A stretch of 39,078 bases of DNA, from NCBI GenBank assembly GCA_007571305.1, contig RKRR01000147.1, forward strand, positions 1 through 39,078, given 5' to 3'. The DNA comes from Candidatus Poribacteria bacterium. Its GTDB lineage: Bacteria > Poribacteria > WGA-4E > WGA-3G. Position numbers and translations under genes: made by a program. The notes beneath the pieces are model-generated. The model was given only the letters and a program-made list of their open reading frames with translations, ran no database searches and was not told where the DNA came from. The first letter of the stretch is position 1. Each line of letters opens with the position of its first letter. Positions 7,695 through 16,624 of the stretch are shown here, piece after piece.

Positions 7695-8558
7695 ATGAAT
7701 ACCCCAACGACAAGCGAACAGACAAACATCGCCCAAATCCCATATCCCCCGGATCTTTATCGTTTCGACACGGCGGCCAAGGGGATTTCTGGGGGGTTTT
7801 CAGCCGTAACTGAGGCAGACATCGAATACTTCCATCAATACGGCTATCTCGTTATTAACGATGCGTTCAGTCCCATCGAAGTCGAGGACGCATTGGCAGG
7901 CATGCTTCATCTTATGGATGGGAAGTGCCCTGATTTCCGAGCGATCCAATTTGAACCGAAACTCGTCAAACAGAAAAACGAGATGGACGGTCAAGAACGC
8001 CGCGATGCCATCAGAAAAATCTTCCGCTTTGTAGACTACGAACCACGGCTGAACGGGATGGCAGCTCATTCAGGGCTCCTCGGGGTTCTCGAACAGATGA
8101 TGGGGGATACACCTGAACTGTTCCAAGACATGGCACTCGTCAAACCACCGCTTCACGGATCGGAAAAGCCGTGGCATCAGGATTGCGCCTATTTTAACCT
8201 ACCGGAGGGAACAACGGTTGTCGGTGTATGGATCGCCTTAGACGAAGCCACGCCTGAAAACGGATGCTTACACATCATACCCGGTTCAAATAACGAGGGA
8301 CCGATGATCCATTTCAAACGTCGAGATTGGCAGATATGTGATACAGATGTGCCGATTGCGCGGGACACAATGGTTCCACTCAAACCCGGGAGCTGTCTCT
8401 TTTGGCACGGATTGACCCATCATGGAAGCCCTGCCAACCAATCGGAACAACGCCGGCGCGCCCTACAGTTCCATTACAAACCGGCGAGTACTGAAGAGAT
8501 TACAACACAAGAACGGATGGATGTCTACGGGAGTGACGGAAAAGAGGTAGATTGCTAA
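7695..8558 (+). CDS. phytanoyl-CoA dioxygenase (PhyH) family protein
   Basis: This is a 287-residue Fe(II)/2-oxoglutarate oxygenase of typical family length. The iron ligands are H161 and D163 (KPWHQDCAYF), with the distal histidine H242 or H243 in GLTHHGSPANQS and an arginine cluster (QRRRAL) for 2-oxoglutarate. The ENGCLHIIPGS block is the family hallmark after the HxD strand. The N-terminal DIEYFHQYGYLVIND is the conserved opening helix and strand. The ribosome site AGGAGG is 14 bases from ATG, so initiation may be weak. It is a likely small-molecule hydroxylase of unknown substrate. Confidence 0.9.
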   Translation: MNTPTTSEQTNIAQIPYPPDLYRFDTAAKGISGGFSAVTEADIEYFHQYGYLVINDAFSPIEVEDALAGMLHLMDGKCPDFRAIQFEPKLVKQKNEMDGQERRDAIRKIFRFVDYEPRLNGMAAHSGLLGVLEQMMGDTPELFQDMALVKPPLHGSEKPWHQDCAYFNLPEGTTVVGVWIALDEATPENGCLHIIPGSNNEGPMIHFKRRDWQICDTDVPIARDTMVPLKPGSCLFWHGLTHHGSPANQSEQRRRALQFHYKPASTEEITTQERMDVYGSDGKEVDC

Positions 8559-8679
8559 GTCAGAGCTGTCAGCAATCAGCAATCGGCAATCGGTACAAGG
8601 TTGTGGCAATTGAAAGTCCTTGGACTCCCCAAATCGTTCTTCACTGACCGCCGATAGCTGACAACCGATAACTATTAAA
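8559..8679. repeat. degenerate CTGA/CGATA-type simple repeats at a gene junction
   Basis: The convergent spacer consists largely of imperfect short repeats such as GCAATCAGCAATCGGCAATC (about 8574-8593) and GATAGCTGACAACCGATAAC (about 8653-8672). Similar strings lie at other gene ends (near 2950-2985, 6275-6312, 15160-15180, 22660-22690, 24000-24095). Confidence 0.5.
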
Positions 8680-9732
8680 CTACTCCATCTGTTCCGGGAA
8701 CGGAGCACGAATGTCGTAACGACCCTCAACAAATACCGGTAACTTTCCACCTTCAACCAGAAGGTCAAGCGGGTTGGGTCGCGTTTTTAACGGGAAAGTA
8801 ACGACATCTTGGAGGCGCAACGATTCATAAATCGCCATCAGGATTTCTATCGTGCAAAGTCCGTGTTTGCCAGCATTGCGGTGTTCATCAACATCACCTT
8901 CAATCCAGGCTAACATCTCATCAAATTGATTCGGTTCACCTTGGCGGGGTTCAATGACCTGCCATCCTGCGGCTTTGCTGTTGAGCAATTCAATCGTCCC
9001 GTTTTCACCACGGCGGAGTTGTCCATCGTCCCCGTAGACGACATCGCCTCGGAGAGCAGGTTCCGGTAAATCGCTCTCGTAGATGCCGCGGATACCGTTT
9101 TCAAAGCAGATTTCCGCCATACACAGGTCTTCAGTTCTCACACGACGCTCCCAACGATCGGTTTTGCGTCCGACCTGACCAATCAGCCACAACGGATCCG
9201 GATCGCCGAGGATGTAGCGCATTTCGTCGATTTCGTGAGTGCCACGGTTCAAAAGCCCGTGTCCATCACGGCGGAGCATCGCTTGCGGTTGACCGATTGC
9301 GCCTTCTTGGATGAGGCGGCGCGCCTCACAATTTTGGGGACTGAAACGCCGCTGGTGCCCAACGACTAACTTCACATCGTGTTTCTCACAGGCATTCATC
9401 ATGTCCTGTGCATCACCAACCGAAGCCGCCATCGGTTTTTCGGTAATAACGCCGAGTACACCACTTTCCGCCGCAGCGACCGTCGGCTCGGCGCGGACAC
9501 TCTGCCATGTCGTAATACTGACGATGTCCAAGTCCTCTTTCTCGCACATTTCACCGAAATCGGTATAGTGCGTTGGGAGAGCTAATTCTTCCGCAAATTT
9601 CGCCGCCGACTCCGCGTGAATGTCTGAAGCCGTGACAACTTCGGCACGACCCGTACTTGTCCAATTACGCGCATGGGAACGTCCCATGCCACCGCACCCA
9701 ATAATTCCGATACGATATGTCTTGTCAGCCAT
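8680..9732 (-). CDS. Gfo/Idh/MocA-family oxidoreductase
   Basis: This is an NAD(P)-dependent sugar/cyclitol-type dehydrogenase of 350 residues. The Rossmann fold opens with IGIIGCGGMGRSHA, and the family EKP motif is at 98-100 (VITEKPMA), where the lysine takes part in catalysis. The substrate domain includes VVGHQRRFSP and a GLLNRGTHEIDEMRYILG block in the position of the catalytic His/Asp region. AAGG about 9 bases upstream supports ATG 9732. Relatives act on inositols, glucose-fructose and amino-sugars; the specific substrate is not evident. Confidence 0.88.
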   Translation of the reverse strand: MADKTYRIGIIGCGGMGRSHARNWTSTGRAEVVTASDIHAESAAKFAEELALPTHYTDFGEMCEKEDLDIVSITTWQSVRAEPTVAAAESGVLGVITEKPMAASVGDAQDMMNACEKHDVKLVVGHQRRFSPQNCEARRLIQEGAIGQPQAMLRRDGHGLLNRGTHEIDEMRYILGDPDPLWLIGQVGRKTDRWERRVRTEDLCMAEICFENGIRGIYESDLPEPALRGDVVYGDDGQLRRGENGTIELLNSKAAGWQVIEPRQGEPNQFDEMLAWIEGDVDEHRNAGKHGLCTIEILMAIYESLRLQDVVTFPLKTRPNPLDLLVEGGKLPVFVEGRYDIRAPFPEQME

Positions 9733-9808
9733 CTGTTTTACCTTATCCTAAAAATAGATTATAAAGCTCACTTTAGCACAAATTGTGTGTTAAGACACGC
9801 GAATTTTG

Positions 9809-9903
9809 TCGGAGTTAGGGCATTCAGTTCTTCTGTAGGAGGGAACTCCGATTCCGAATACATTTTTCCCAGCCGGATAGGTGCGGTTTTCCAGCGGCAC
9901 CAG
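9809..9903. repeat. intergenic palindromes (TCGGAGTT...AACTCCGA and a GGTGCGG stem-loop)
   Basis: TCGGAGTT (9809-9816) and AACTCCGA (9844-9851) form a perfect 8-bp inverted repeat. A second stem-loop at 9873-9903 runs from CCGGATAGGTGC to GGCACCAG. A near copy of the second (CCGGTAGGCGC ... GCACCGG) is at 16788-16817, so it is a dispersed repeat. Confidence 0.55.
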
Positions 9904-9978
9904 ACATCGTTAGCACATTACTGAATTAATTTTTGCTTCCTCATCAGAGTTTGTTGCACCGGCTTTTGTCCCCTATCT

Positions 9979-10992
9979 CTAGTTCACTTTCAATTTACCC
10001 CACTGCGTTGTCTTTTTTTTCTTTGCAGACACCTCAAGTGTTCCAGGAGTCCATTGCGGGAATAGGTCAGCTGCGGGATGTGTTGTGAGCTGCGTGAGCG
10101 TTCCACTTGTAAGGTGATAACGATAGATATCATCATTGCCGAGTTCCTGAGTTATCAGACCTATAGCGTCCCCGGATAAAAATATCTCAGTATTGTTTAT
10201 CCAACAAAATGCTCCAGGGCGAAATCCCTTTGGAAGTGGCTGACGTTCCGTTCGTTTTTCCGCAAGATGATGAAGCAATAGGCTGCTATCTTTGATAACA
10301 AGATCCGTATCTGGGTTGCCTTCATTTACTATAATATCAAATCTATCTTCAACAAACATGAGACGCTTTCCATCCGGGGACCAGCGAGGGTACATACGGA
10401 TAAGCAGGATATTAGGATCGGCATTCGGTGGCAAAAGGGGTTTTTCTCCTCGCCCATCTGATCCGACAATGTGGATGTTCTTTTCTAAAGCAGGTGTCTT
10501 TTCAAAAGCGATAAAACGTCCATCTGGAGAGATAGCTGATATAGTTATTTTCTCAACGCCTCGGAACGGCCGTGTTACACCACTCTCTATATCCATGAAA
10601 GAAAGCCGATAAGTCCGCTTATCAAAATCCCATGTTGTGAGTGCCAACTCCGATCCATCTGGCGTGAAGAAATTGAGCCACTGAGGTGAATGTGCTTCAT
10701 CATTTGTTAGAACCTTTTTATGACTCCCATCCGCGTCCATGAGAATGACTTTCGAGATTATCTGCCCATCTTGCATGCTGCTGCGCAGAAATGCAAGTGT
10801 TTTGCCATTAGGTGCCCATACAGGGAGAAAATCATTAGCAGGATTTTTCGTTATTCTGCGAAGATGACTGCCATCATCGTTCATGATGTAAATTTCAGAA
10901 TTACTATCGCGCTTGGAATAAAATACGACTTTGGTGTGTACTGCGGTGGCAAAAAGCAAGAAAACAAATGAGAGAAAAAAAATTTTCTTCAT
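9979..10992 (-). CDS. secreted TolB-like/PD40 beta-propeller protein
   Basis: This 337-residue protein has a Sec signal peptide (about 1-20, MKKIFFLSFVFLLFATAVHT). It is followed by repeats of the PD40/TolB-propeller type: YSKRDSNSEIYIMNDDGS, WAPNGKTLAF, VILMDADGS, ISPDGRFIAFE, RWSPDGKRLMF and a final DIYRYHLTSGTLTQLT. These form a WD40-like propeller used for protein or ligand binding. The C-terminus is a basic KKKKTTQWGKLKVN tail. AAAGGA about 9 bases upstream supports the start. It is likely periplasmic or extracellular; no enzymatic motif was seen. Confidence 0.8.
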   Translation of the reverse strand: MKKIFFLSFVFLLFATAVHTKVVFYSKRDSNSEIYIMNDDGSHLRRITKNPANDFLPVWAPNGKTLAFLRSSMQDGQIISKVILMDADGSHKKVLTNDEAHSPQWLNFFTPDGSELALTTWDFDKRTYRLSFMDIESGVTRPFRGVEKITISAISPDGRFIAFEKTPALEKNIHIVGSDGRGEKPLLPPNADPNILLIRMYPRWSPDGKRLMFVEDRFDIIVNEGNPDTDLVIKDSSLLLHHLAEKRTERQPLPKGFRPGAFCWINNTEIFLSGDAIGLITQELGNDDIYRYHLTSGTLTQLTTHPAADLFPQWTPGTLEVSAKKKKTTQWGKLKVN

Positions 10993-11056
10993 ATAAACAT
11001 CCTTTCTACTAAGTAGAGAGCGAGGCGTGAATGTCCTCGCTCAGAACTCCGTAGAA

Positions 11057-11393
11057 TTAGTCGATAGTAAAAGGCACATCATATTCCGCGTGCCATCGAG
11101 CTTTCAGTAGGTGTTGATGACGATCTCTTGCCTGAATATCGGTATAAGCAGTGAAAAGGTGAGGTCCCCGTCGAAGTCCACGAGTCGAAACGCTCTGTTG
11201 ATAGGTATATTCGTTCCAATAGTAGTTGGCCCACCCATCATAGTAAGGCTGTAGCCTTTTCGAAAGAACCCTGATATTCCTGTTGGTAACGTGAGTTTGA
11301 AAAAGGTTTCACCCGTAGTTCCTTTTGCAAAATATAGCACAAACTCACTGGTTATGCTACAATCATCCCCTTTTCCAGACAGGAAAAGCGTTT
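11057..11393 (-). pseudogene. frameshifted remnant of an unknown protein gene
   Basis: A minus-strand frame is open from about 11393 to a TGA at 11106-11104 and encodes a protein-like stretch (ETFFKLTLPTGISGFF, then VDFDGDLTFSLLIPIFRQ, then EIVINTY). Immediately after, an adjacent frame continues with LKARWHAEYDVPFTID and stops at TAA 11059-11057. Adding one base at the junction would fuse the two into EIVINTYLKARWHAEYDV. I read this as a single-base deletion in the 3' part of a gene whose 5' part is lost or replaced by repeat sequence. The family is not recognised. Confidence 0.4.
11337..11361 (-). repeat. degenerate copy of the shared GTAGCA hairpin repeat
   Basis: On the minus strand this reads TGTAGCATAACC, identical over 12 bases to the hairpin at 16482-16506, then continues with scattered mismatches to TTGTGC. 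About 21 of 25 positions agree. It stands alone, without recognisable element ends. Confidence 0.55.
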
Positions 11394-11686
11394 AAAATGG
11401 CGAATCAGTCACGATGATGAAAAAACAGGTCAAATTTTTTCAAAAGATGGAAAAGGGATGTAAGGCCGCCGCAAGATGCCCTCCCCTCTTTTCCCGTATC
11501 TTGTTCCAAAAACAACTTGGGTATAAATCCCTAACATGTAGCATTTTTGACACAACCCTTTCGAGCAAGAACCCTTGTATCTATTATATTTGTAACAGAT
11601 ATGCAATTGGCATCGTTTATGCTATAGAGTGAAATAAACCTTTACAGACCCGCAACAAAGATTTGTGAAGGAATAAGGAGACGGAA

Positions 11687-12967
11687 ATGGAAAAGTTAAT
11701 CGTCAAAGGCGGTACCCGGCTTCAAGGAACGATTCCAGTCAGCGGTTGCAAAAACGCAGTTCTGCCTATTGCTGTCGCCGCTGCAATTCTCGGCGATGGG
11801 ATCAGTGTACTCCACAACGTACCAAATCTAACAGACGTAAAAACCCTTGGTGCTGTGTTAGAAAGACTCGGTGCTACAATAAAAATAAAAAAATCCTCGC
11901 TCTATATTGAACCCATAAACCACTTACAATACGAAGCACCTTACGAACTTGTGCGAAAAATGCGCGCATCTATCTATGTCCTCGGTCCGCTCGTGGCGAA
12001 ATTAGGGAAGGCAAAAGTCTCATTCCCCGGCGGATGTGCCATTGGACCGCGACCCATCGACTTGCATATCCGAGGCTTAGAGCACTTAGGAGCAGAAGTC
12101 ACAGTCGCAAGCGGATACATCTACGCACAAGCGGAACGTCTCACGGGTACAGAGATGTACCTCATGGGACGGCACGGGCCCAGCGTCGGGGCAACTGCCA
12201 ATGTTATGATGGCTGCTACTTTGGCTGAAGGCACCACGGTTATCCGTGGAGCGGCCCGTGAACCCCATGTCTCTGACCTCGCCCATTTCCTCAATGCGAT
12301 GGGAGCAGATATAGAAGGCATCGGCACTTCTGTCTTGACAATTCACGGAGTCAAGCAACTGCGTGGAACCGAACACACTGTTATATCCGACGATATTGAG
12401 GCTGGTACCTTCATGGTCGCAGGGGCTATTACCAGAGGTGATATTTATGTCGAGGGTATCACACCGGAACAAATTCCCGCCATTTCAGAAACACTCACTG
12501 AAGCAGGTATAGAGTTAGATTGGGATGATACTGGTGTCCGTGTTACAACACCTCGCGAGATCAGAGGTATTGATATCACTACAGAACCTTTCCCCGGTTT
12601 TCCGACAGATATGCAGGCACAAATCATGGGATTGCTCTGCCTTGCATCCGGGAGCAGCGTCATCACAGAAAACGTACACACAGATCGCTATATCCACGCA
12701 GCCGAATTGAATCGGATGGGCGCGGACATCATGCTCGATGGCAGCAAAGCAGTGATTAACGGCGTTTCCACACTCAGTGGTGCCCCAGTGATGGCTTCCG
12801 ATCTACGTGCTGGTGCTGTCCTTGTCGCTGCTGGCATGGCAGCCATCGGCGAAACGACCATATCACGGATCTATCACATCGATCGCGGATATGAATCTAT
12901 CGAGGAAAAACTTAATAACGTCGGTGCGAATATTAGAAGAGTCAGAGATAACGGCGAAGAAGTTTAA
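11687..12967 (+). CDS. murA: UDP-N-acetylglucosamine 1-carboxyvinyltransferase MurA
   Basis: MurA catalyses the first committed step of peptidoglycan synthesis, transferring enolpyruvate from PEP to UDP-GlcNAc in the cytoplasm. The protein has 426 residues, close to the usual ~420. K22 in SGCKNAVLP and C117 in FPGGCAIGPRPIDLH are the catalytic residues; C117 is the cysteine that fosfomycin alkylates, so the enzyme should be fosfomycin-sensitive. FPTDMQAQ carries the catalytic aspartate, and ENVHTDRYIHAAEL is a further family block. AAGGAG (11675-11680) sits six bases before ATG. hisD follows after 39 bases, so the two are probably cotranscribed. The gene implies a peptidoglycan cell wall. Confidence 0.96.
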   Translation: MEKLIVKGGTRLQGTIPVSGCKNAVLPIAVAAAILGDGISVLHNVPNLTDVKTLGAVLERLGATIKIKKSSLYIEPINHLQYEAPYELVRKMRASIYVLGPLVAKLGKAKVSFPGGCAIGPRPIDLHIRGLEHLGAEVTVASGYIYAQAERLTGTEMYLMGRHGPSVGATANVMMAATLAEGTTVIRGAAREPHVSDLAHFLNAMGADIEGIGTSVLTIHGVKQLRGTEHTVISDDIEAGTFMVAGAITRGDIYVEGITPEQIPAISETLTEAGIELDWDDTGVRVTTPREIRGIDITTEPFPGFPTDMQAQIMGLLCLASGSSVITENVHTDRYIHAAELNRMGADIMLDGSKAVINGVSTLSGAPVMASDLRAGAVLVAAGMAAIGETTISRIYHIDRGYESIEEKLNNVGANIRRVRDNGEEV

Positions 12968-13006
12968 GGATTTTCGTGACCAACGAAGAAGAAGGGTTAT
13001 CCAAGG

Positions 13007-14305
13007 ATGTTACAAATTGTCGAGACAGGGACCCAAGAATCTGATAATTTTCTCTCAAAGTTGAAGGCACGCGGTAGACTAACAGATGAAGGTATCTTAA
13101 AGGTAGTCCGGCGTACTTTGAGTGATGTGCAAGCGGAAGGGGATAAAGCGGTTGTCCGATATACACGCAAACTCGACGCATCACGTATCTCAGTAAAGGA
13201 ACTAAAGATATCACGAGAAGAATTTGGGGAAGCGTATTTAGAAGTACCATCTGAATTTATAGACGCAATCACGCATGCGAGAACAAACATCGAAAAATTC
13301 CACGAGAAACAGTTACGAAGTTCATGGATGTCAACGGAACCCAACGGTGTACTACTCGGACATCTGATTCGCCCATTAAGACGGGTTGGTGTTTGTGTTC
13401 CAGCCATCAGCCAACTTCTCGTCTCTTCATTGCTGATGAATGTCATACCCGCTACAGTTGCTGGTGTTGAAGAAATCGCCGTTTGTATCCCTCCAATGCG
13501 GAATCGGGAGATTAACCCTTATATGCTGGTTGCCGCCGCAGAATGTGGTATCCAAGAAATTTACAGATGTGGCGGAGCACAAGCCGTCGCCGCGATGGCA
13601 TACGGCACGAAAACTATTCCATCTGTGGATAAAATTATCGGACCGGGGAACCTCTATGTCCAATTTGCCAAGAAAGAGGTATATGGGCATGTGGATATAG
13701 ACAAATTAGCAGGTCCGAGCGAAATTCTTGTCATCGCCGACAATACAGCTGATCCAGACTACGTCGCCGCAGATCTCATCTCACAAGCGGAACATAAATC
13801 TGATTCTGCCGCAATCCTGATTACCCCTTCGCTTGGGTTCGCCGAACAAGTTAAATCAGCTATCGAGGTTCAGGGTAAAGCCTTACCTCGCCGTGACGAA
13901 CTTACACAAGCATTTGCAAACTTCGGTGCCGCGTTTATCACCGCCAATCTATCCGAGGCGTTCACCCTCGCCAACGAAATCGCACCGGAACACCTTGAAC
14001 TTCACATCGAAAACCCATTCGATTGGCTCGGAGACGTGCATAATGCAGGGGCTATTCTTATAGGTCCCTATTCGCCAGAAGCCGTTGGAGATTATATTGC
14101 AGGACCAAACCATGTCTTACCGACAGGGACAGCCGCACGTTATGCCTCACCACTCAGCGTTGACGATTTCCTAAAGAAGTCAAGTCTCATCTCGTACACC
14201 AAGGCAGCTTTAGAGGAAGTTACACCAGCAGTTGTTAAATTGGCTGAAGTGGAAGGACTCGAAGGGCACGCCGCCGCTATGAAAATCCGATTTGAAAAAG
14301 ATTAA
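13007..14305 (+). CDS. hisD: histidinol dehydrogenase
   Basis: This enzyme oxidises L-histidinol to L-histidine in two NAD-dependent steps. The 432-residue protein keeps the zinc and catalytic residues: Q260 and H263 (LISQAEH), E328 and H329 (EIAPEHLE), D362 (EAVGDYIAGPNHVLPT) and H421 (EGLEGHAAAMK). The GGAQAVAAMAYGT, GPGNLYV and AGPSEILVIAD blocks are canonical. The segment after RVGVCVP reads AISQLLVSSLLMN where E. coli has GGSAPLFSTVLML, so the usual GG after VP is missing. No other his gene is nearby. AAGGG (12992-12996) supports ATG 13007. Confidence 0.92.
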   Translation: MLQIVETGTQESDNFLSKLKARGRLTDEGILKVVRRTLSDVQAEGDKAVVRYTRKLDASRISVKELKISREEFGEAYLEVPSEFIDAITHARTNIEKFHEKQLRSSWMSTEPNGVLLGHLIRPLRRVGVCVPAISQLLVSSLLMNVIPATVAGVEEIAVCIPPMRNREINPYMLVAAAECGIQEIYRCGGAQAVAAMAYGTKTIPSVDKIIGPGNLYVQFAKKEVYGHVDIDKLAGPSEILVIADNTADPDYVAADLISQAEHKSDSAAILITPSLGFAEQVKSAIEVQGKALPRRDELTQAFANFGAAFITANLSEAFTLANEIAPEHLELHIENPFDWLGDVHNAGAILIGPYSPEAVGDYIAGPNHVLPTGTAARYASPLSVDDFLKKSSLISYTKAALEEVTPAVVKLAEVEGLEGHAAAMKIRFEKD

Positions 14306-14310
14306 TCCCA

Positions 14311-14329
14311 CCCGCTACTGGGAAGCGGG
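14311..14329 (+). terminator. stem-loop after hisD
   Basis: CCCGCT (14311-14316) pairs with AGCGGG (14324-14329) just after the hisD stop. No T-run follows, so it may be a weak terminator or a stabilising hairpin. Confidence 0.4.
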
Positions 14330-14399
14330 ACCTACGTCGCCCTATAACCTCTAAGCCGTCGTCTACTTCACCTATATGTTGTTATGGGAGATACACGAG

Positions 14400-15110
14400 A
14401 TGTTTATGATTCCTTTTAGTCTACTGTTCCACCTTTCCGATCCCGACATATCCCATGAGAGAGCCATTTTGCCTCCTGTCGCGACGTTCTCAATTGTCGG
14501 ATATGACGCAGAAACCGGTGCTCTTGGGATCGCCGTGCAATCCAAATTTTTCGCAGTCGGACCGGTTGTGCCATGGGCAGAGGCAGGCGTTGGGGCGATT
14601 GCAACCCAATCTTGGGCAAATACAACCTTCGGTCCGAAAGGTTTAAAACTGCTCAAAAGCGGACTCTCCGCTGAACAGACTTTAGAACGCCTCATCGCTG
14701 ATGATTTGGGACGTGCGAGGCGACAGGTAGGTATCGCGGATGCAAAGGGCAATGTCGCTAACTATACAGGCGATGAATGTAACGAGTGGGCAGGTGCCGT
14801 CTCAGGAAAGCACTACACAGTCCAAGGTAACATCCTCGCTGGTGAAGCGGTTGTCAAAGCAATGAGCAAAGCATTTGAGGAGACAGACGGCGAATTGGAG
14901 GATAAATTAATGGCAGCACTCTTTGCGGGGCAAGAAGCAGGAGGCGACACACGTGGACAACAGTCAGCCGCTCTGCTCGTCGTTCAAGAAGGGAGTGGCT
15001 ATGGGGGATTCAATGATAGGTACATCGATCTACGGGTGGATGATGCCGAGAAACCCATCACAGAACTTCAGAGGTTATTAGAAATTCACAAAAAATTAGT
15101 GTCACGGTAA
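14400..15110 (+). CDS. DUF1028-family protein
   Basis: This protein of about 236 residues matches the DUF1028 pattern. It has ATFSIVGYDAETGALGIAVQSKFFAVG near the start, then PWAEAGVGAIATQSWAN, GRQVGIADAKG-like and YTGDECNEWAG segments, GNILAGEAVV, and GGDTRGQQSAALLV. The family is thought to have an Ntn-hydrolase-like fold, but its reaction is not established. ATG 14400 is preferred because GGGAG (14386-14390) precedes it by nine bases; the frame is open to ATG 14376, which lacks a ribosome site. The first ~25 residues are more hydrophobic than expected and may be a poor signal sequence. Confidence 0.82.
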   Translation: MFMIPFSLLFHLSDPDISHERAILPPVATFSIVGYDAETGALGIAVQSKFFAVGPVVPWAEAGVGAIATQSWANTTFGPKGLKLLKSGLSAEQTLERLIADDLGRARRQVGIADAKGNVANYTGDECNEWAGAVSGKHYTVQGNILAGEAVVKAMSKAFEETDGELEDKLMAALFAGQEAGGDTRGQQSAALLVVQEGSGYGGFNDRYIDLRVDDAEKPITELQRLLEIHKKLVSR

Positions 15111-15172
15111 TCCCACCTTTTCGATTCCGACTTTAAAGGGGAGACCATCCTTTGAAAACTGATAGTTGATGG

Positions 15173-15643
15173 TTATTCGATCGATTCGTCTAACACAAGT
15201 AATGGACGTTTAAAACGCGAACGAATGCCGTTTGCTGTGGCTAAGACGACCGGTGAACTTATAATCCAACGTTCCAATTTCCGCTTTCCGGGAATATCGC
15301 TGATGATAATTCCTATCAGTATTGTCAAAACACCTTGTCCCGGTAAGGGTATCTGAATAATCCCGACCACAACAAGGACGACTGCCAGCAGGTTTTTTAA
15401 GCACTTAAGACCTATCCGTAAAACGGGGTGTCTGATGCGACTCGGCCCCCTATTCGGCAAGAAATAGTCAGATGGCAAGTAAACAATAACCAGCGTGCAA
15501 AAGAGGATGCTAACGACAAAACTCGCTACAGAGACACCAATCAGCATCGCTCCGTACGCCCTTAGCCATTCAAAGAGAAAGTAACTGTAAGATTTTAACA
15601 TGTCTATAAACGCCAAAAAAGTCTGCAATTGATCACAATTCAT
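15173..15643 (-). CDS. small membrane protein, PGPGW-like
   Basis: This 156-residue integral membrane protein has hydrophobic segments at about 32-56 (MLIGVSVASFVVSILFC) and 85-115 (LLAVVLVVVGIIQI then GVLTILIGIIIS), separated by a basic loop. The IPLPGQGVLTILIG stretch followed by a basic cytoplasmic segment resembles the PGPGW family of small transmembrane proteins, of unknown role. Its ATG overlaps the TGA stop of the upstream SDR gene by four bases (ATGA), so the two are translationally coupled. The function is not recognised. Confidence 0.65.
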   Translation of the reverse strand: MNCDQLQTFLAFIDMLKSYSYFLFEWLRAYGAMLIGVSVASFVVSILFCTLVIVYLPSDYFLPNRGPSRIRHPVLRIGLKCLKNLLAVVLVVVGIIQIPLPGQGVLTILIGIIISDIPGKRKLERWIISSPVVLATANGIRSRFKRPLLVLDESIE

Positions 15644-16431
15644 CGACGCGAAACAGCTCCCCCATCAACAGTCATAATATCACCACTAATATAAGCGGCT
15701 TCATCAGAGGCAAGAAACAATACTGCACCGATATAGTCCCACACCGTTGCCCCTCTTTCAAGCGGAGGCGCGTCCGGTGAAGCAGTCGGTAAATCCGGTA
15801 AGGTATCATCTTCAGGGAGGTTTTGTGAAGCATTCATACCAGTGGGCGCACCCCCCCCGGGTGCCACAGCATTTACAGTTATGCCATGCGGACGAAGCTC
15901 CAGTGCAAGACTTCGCGTGAGCCGATTCAGGGCGGCTTTACTCACACAATAACTCAGAACACCGACATGAGATTCCTCGGCAAAAATAGAAGAGTTGTTA
16001 ATGATACGTCCACGTATGCCTTGAGCTATCATCACTTCAGCAACCGCCTGTGCGCAGAGCAAGCATCCCTTCACATTCACAGCCATCACCTTGTCAAACA
16101 GTTCCGGTGTTACCTCAAGCAACGACTGTCGACCGAGAATTCCGGCATTATTGAAGAGAATATCGATCCGTTTAAATGACTGCACTGCAATCTCAACGGC
16201 TTCCTGAACTTCCTCAGACACGGTGACATCTAAGGCAACTGCAATAGCCTTTCCACCCGCGGCGCGGACTTCAGCGGCAACAGCATCTGCGCTTCTTCCG
16301 CCTGCAACAACGACGGAAGCACCCTCACGAGCGAATGCCAAACACGCCGCTCTTCCAATACCTAAAGGTCCACCGCCACCTGTTACAAATACAACTTTGT
16401 TCTCAAAACGCATCGATTTCTTCTCTTTCAT
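15640..16431 (-). CDS. short-chain dehydrogenase/reductase (SDR)
   Basis: This is a classical SDR of about 263 residues using NAD(P). The cofactor motif is TGGGGPLGIG near residues 17-26. NNAG is present, and the catalytic S...YxxxK is seen in NNSSIFAEE... and SYCVSKAALN. The C-terminal block SDEAAYISGDIMTVDGG is typical. Between the PG motif and that block lies an extended polar, proline-rich loop (NASQNLPEDDTLPDLPTASPDAPP) that would form the substrate lid. The start could also be ATG 16413 (MRFENK). It is in a two-gene operon with the membrane protein. The substrate is unknown. Confidence 0.88.
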   Translation of the reverse strand: MKEKKSMRFENKVVFVTGGGGPLGIGRAACLAFAREGASVVVAGGRSADAVAAEVRAAGGKAIAVALDVTVSEEVQEAVEIAVQSFKRIDILFNNAGILGRQSLLEVTPELFDKVMAVNVKGCLLCAQAVAEVMIAQGIRGRIINNSSIFAEESHVGVLSYCVSKAALNRLTRSLALELRPHGITVNAVAPGGGAPTGMNASQNLPEDDTLPDLPTASPDAPPLERGATVWDYIGAVLFLASDEAAYISGDIMTVDGGAVSRR

Positions 16432-16457
16432 ACAATTCCTGTTCTTTGTTCCTCATG

Positions 16458-16624
16458 TATTATAACCTAAGTTGCCAGTGATGTAGCATAACCTGTTAGG
16501 TTGTGCATCTTCGGGCCGAAAATCACACGGAATACACCAAACTTTTCCCAAAACTGAAGGATTTTCGCTGAAAACGGGTGTTCGTATATCTGAAATCCTA
16601 TAGATAGCAAGTTGGGTTATTATA
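16458..16624. repeat. MITE-like element, family 2, copy b (167 bp)
   Basis: The ends TATTATAACCTAAGTTGC (16458-16475) and GCAAGTTGGGTTATTATA (16607-16624) match as inverted repeats at 15 of 18 positions. The shared hairpin (AACCT-GTT-AGGTT core, GTAGCA arm) is at 16482-16506, here in the opposite orientation to that in copy a. Another end-like sequence (TATAACTCGAGTTGCTAC) starts within the right end, suggesting nesting. Confidence 0.75.

Larger units (their letters stand above)
10993..11686. other. 694-bp intergenic region between PD40 gene and murA
   Basis: No intact gene was found. It holds a stem-loop GAGCGAGG...CCTCGCTC (about 11018-11041), a decayed minus-strand gene (11057-11393) and a degenerate copy of the shared hairpin repeat (11337-11361). 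An open frame at 11414-11632 (+) has no coding character and no ribosome site. Confidence 0.6.

Noticed and set aside
11414..11632. 72-codon open frame upstream of murA
   Set aside because: It has no ribosome site, an AT-rich skewed composition and no protein-like pattern; the region is more likely the murA leader.
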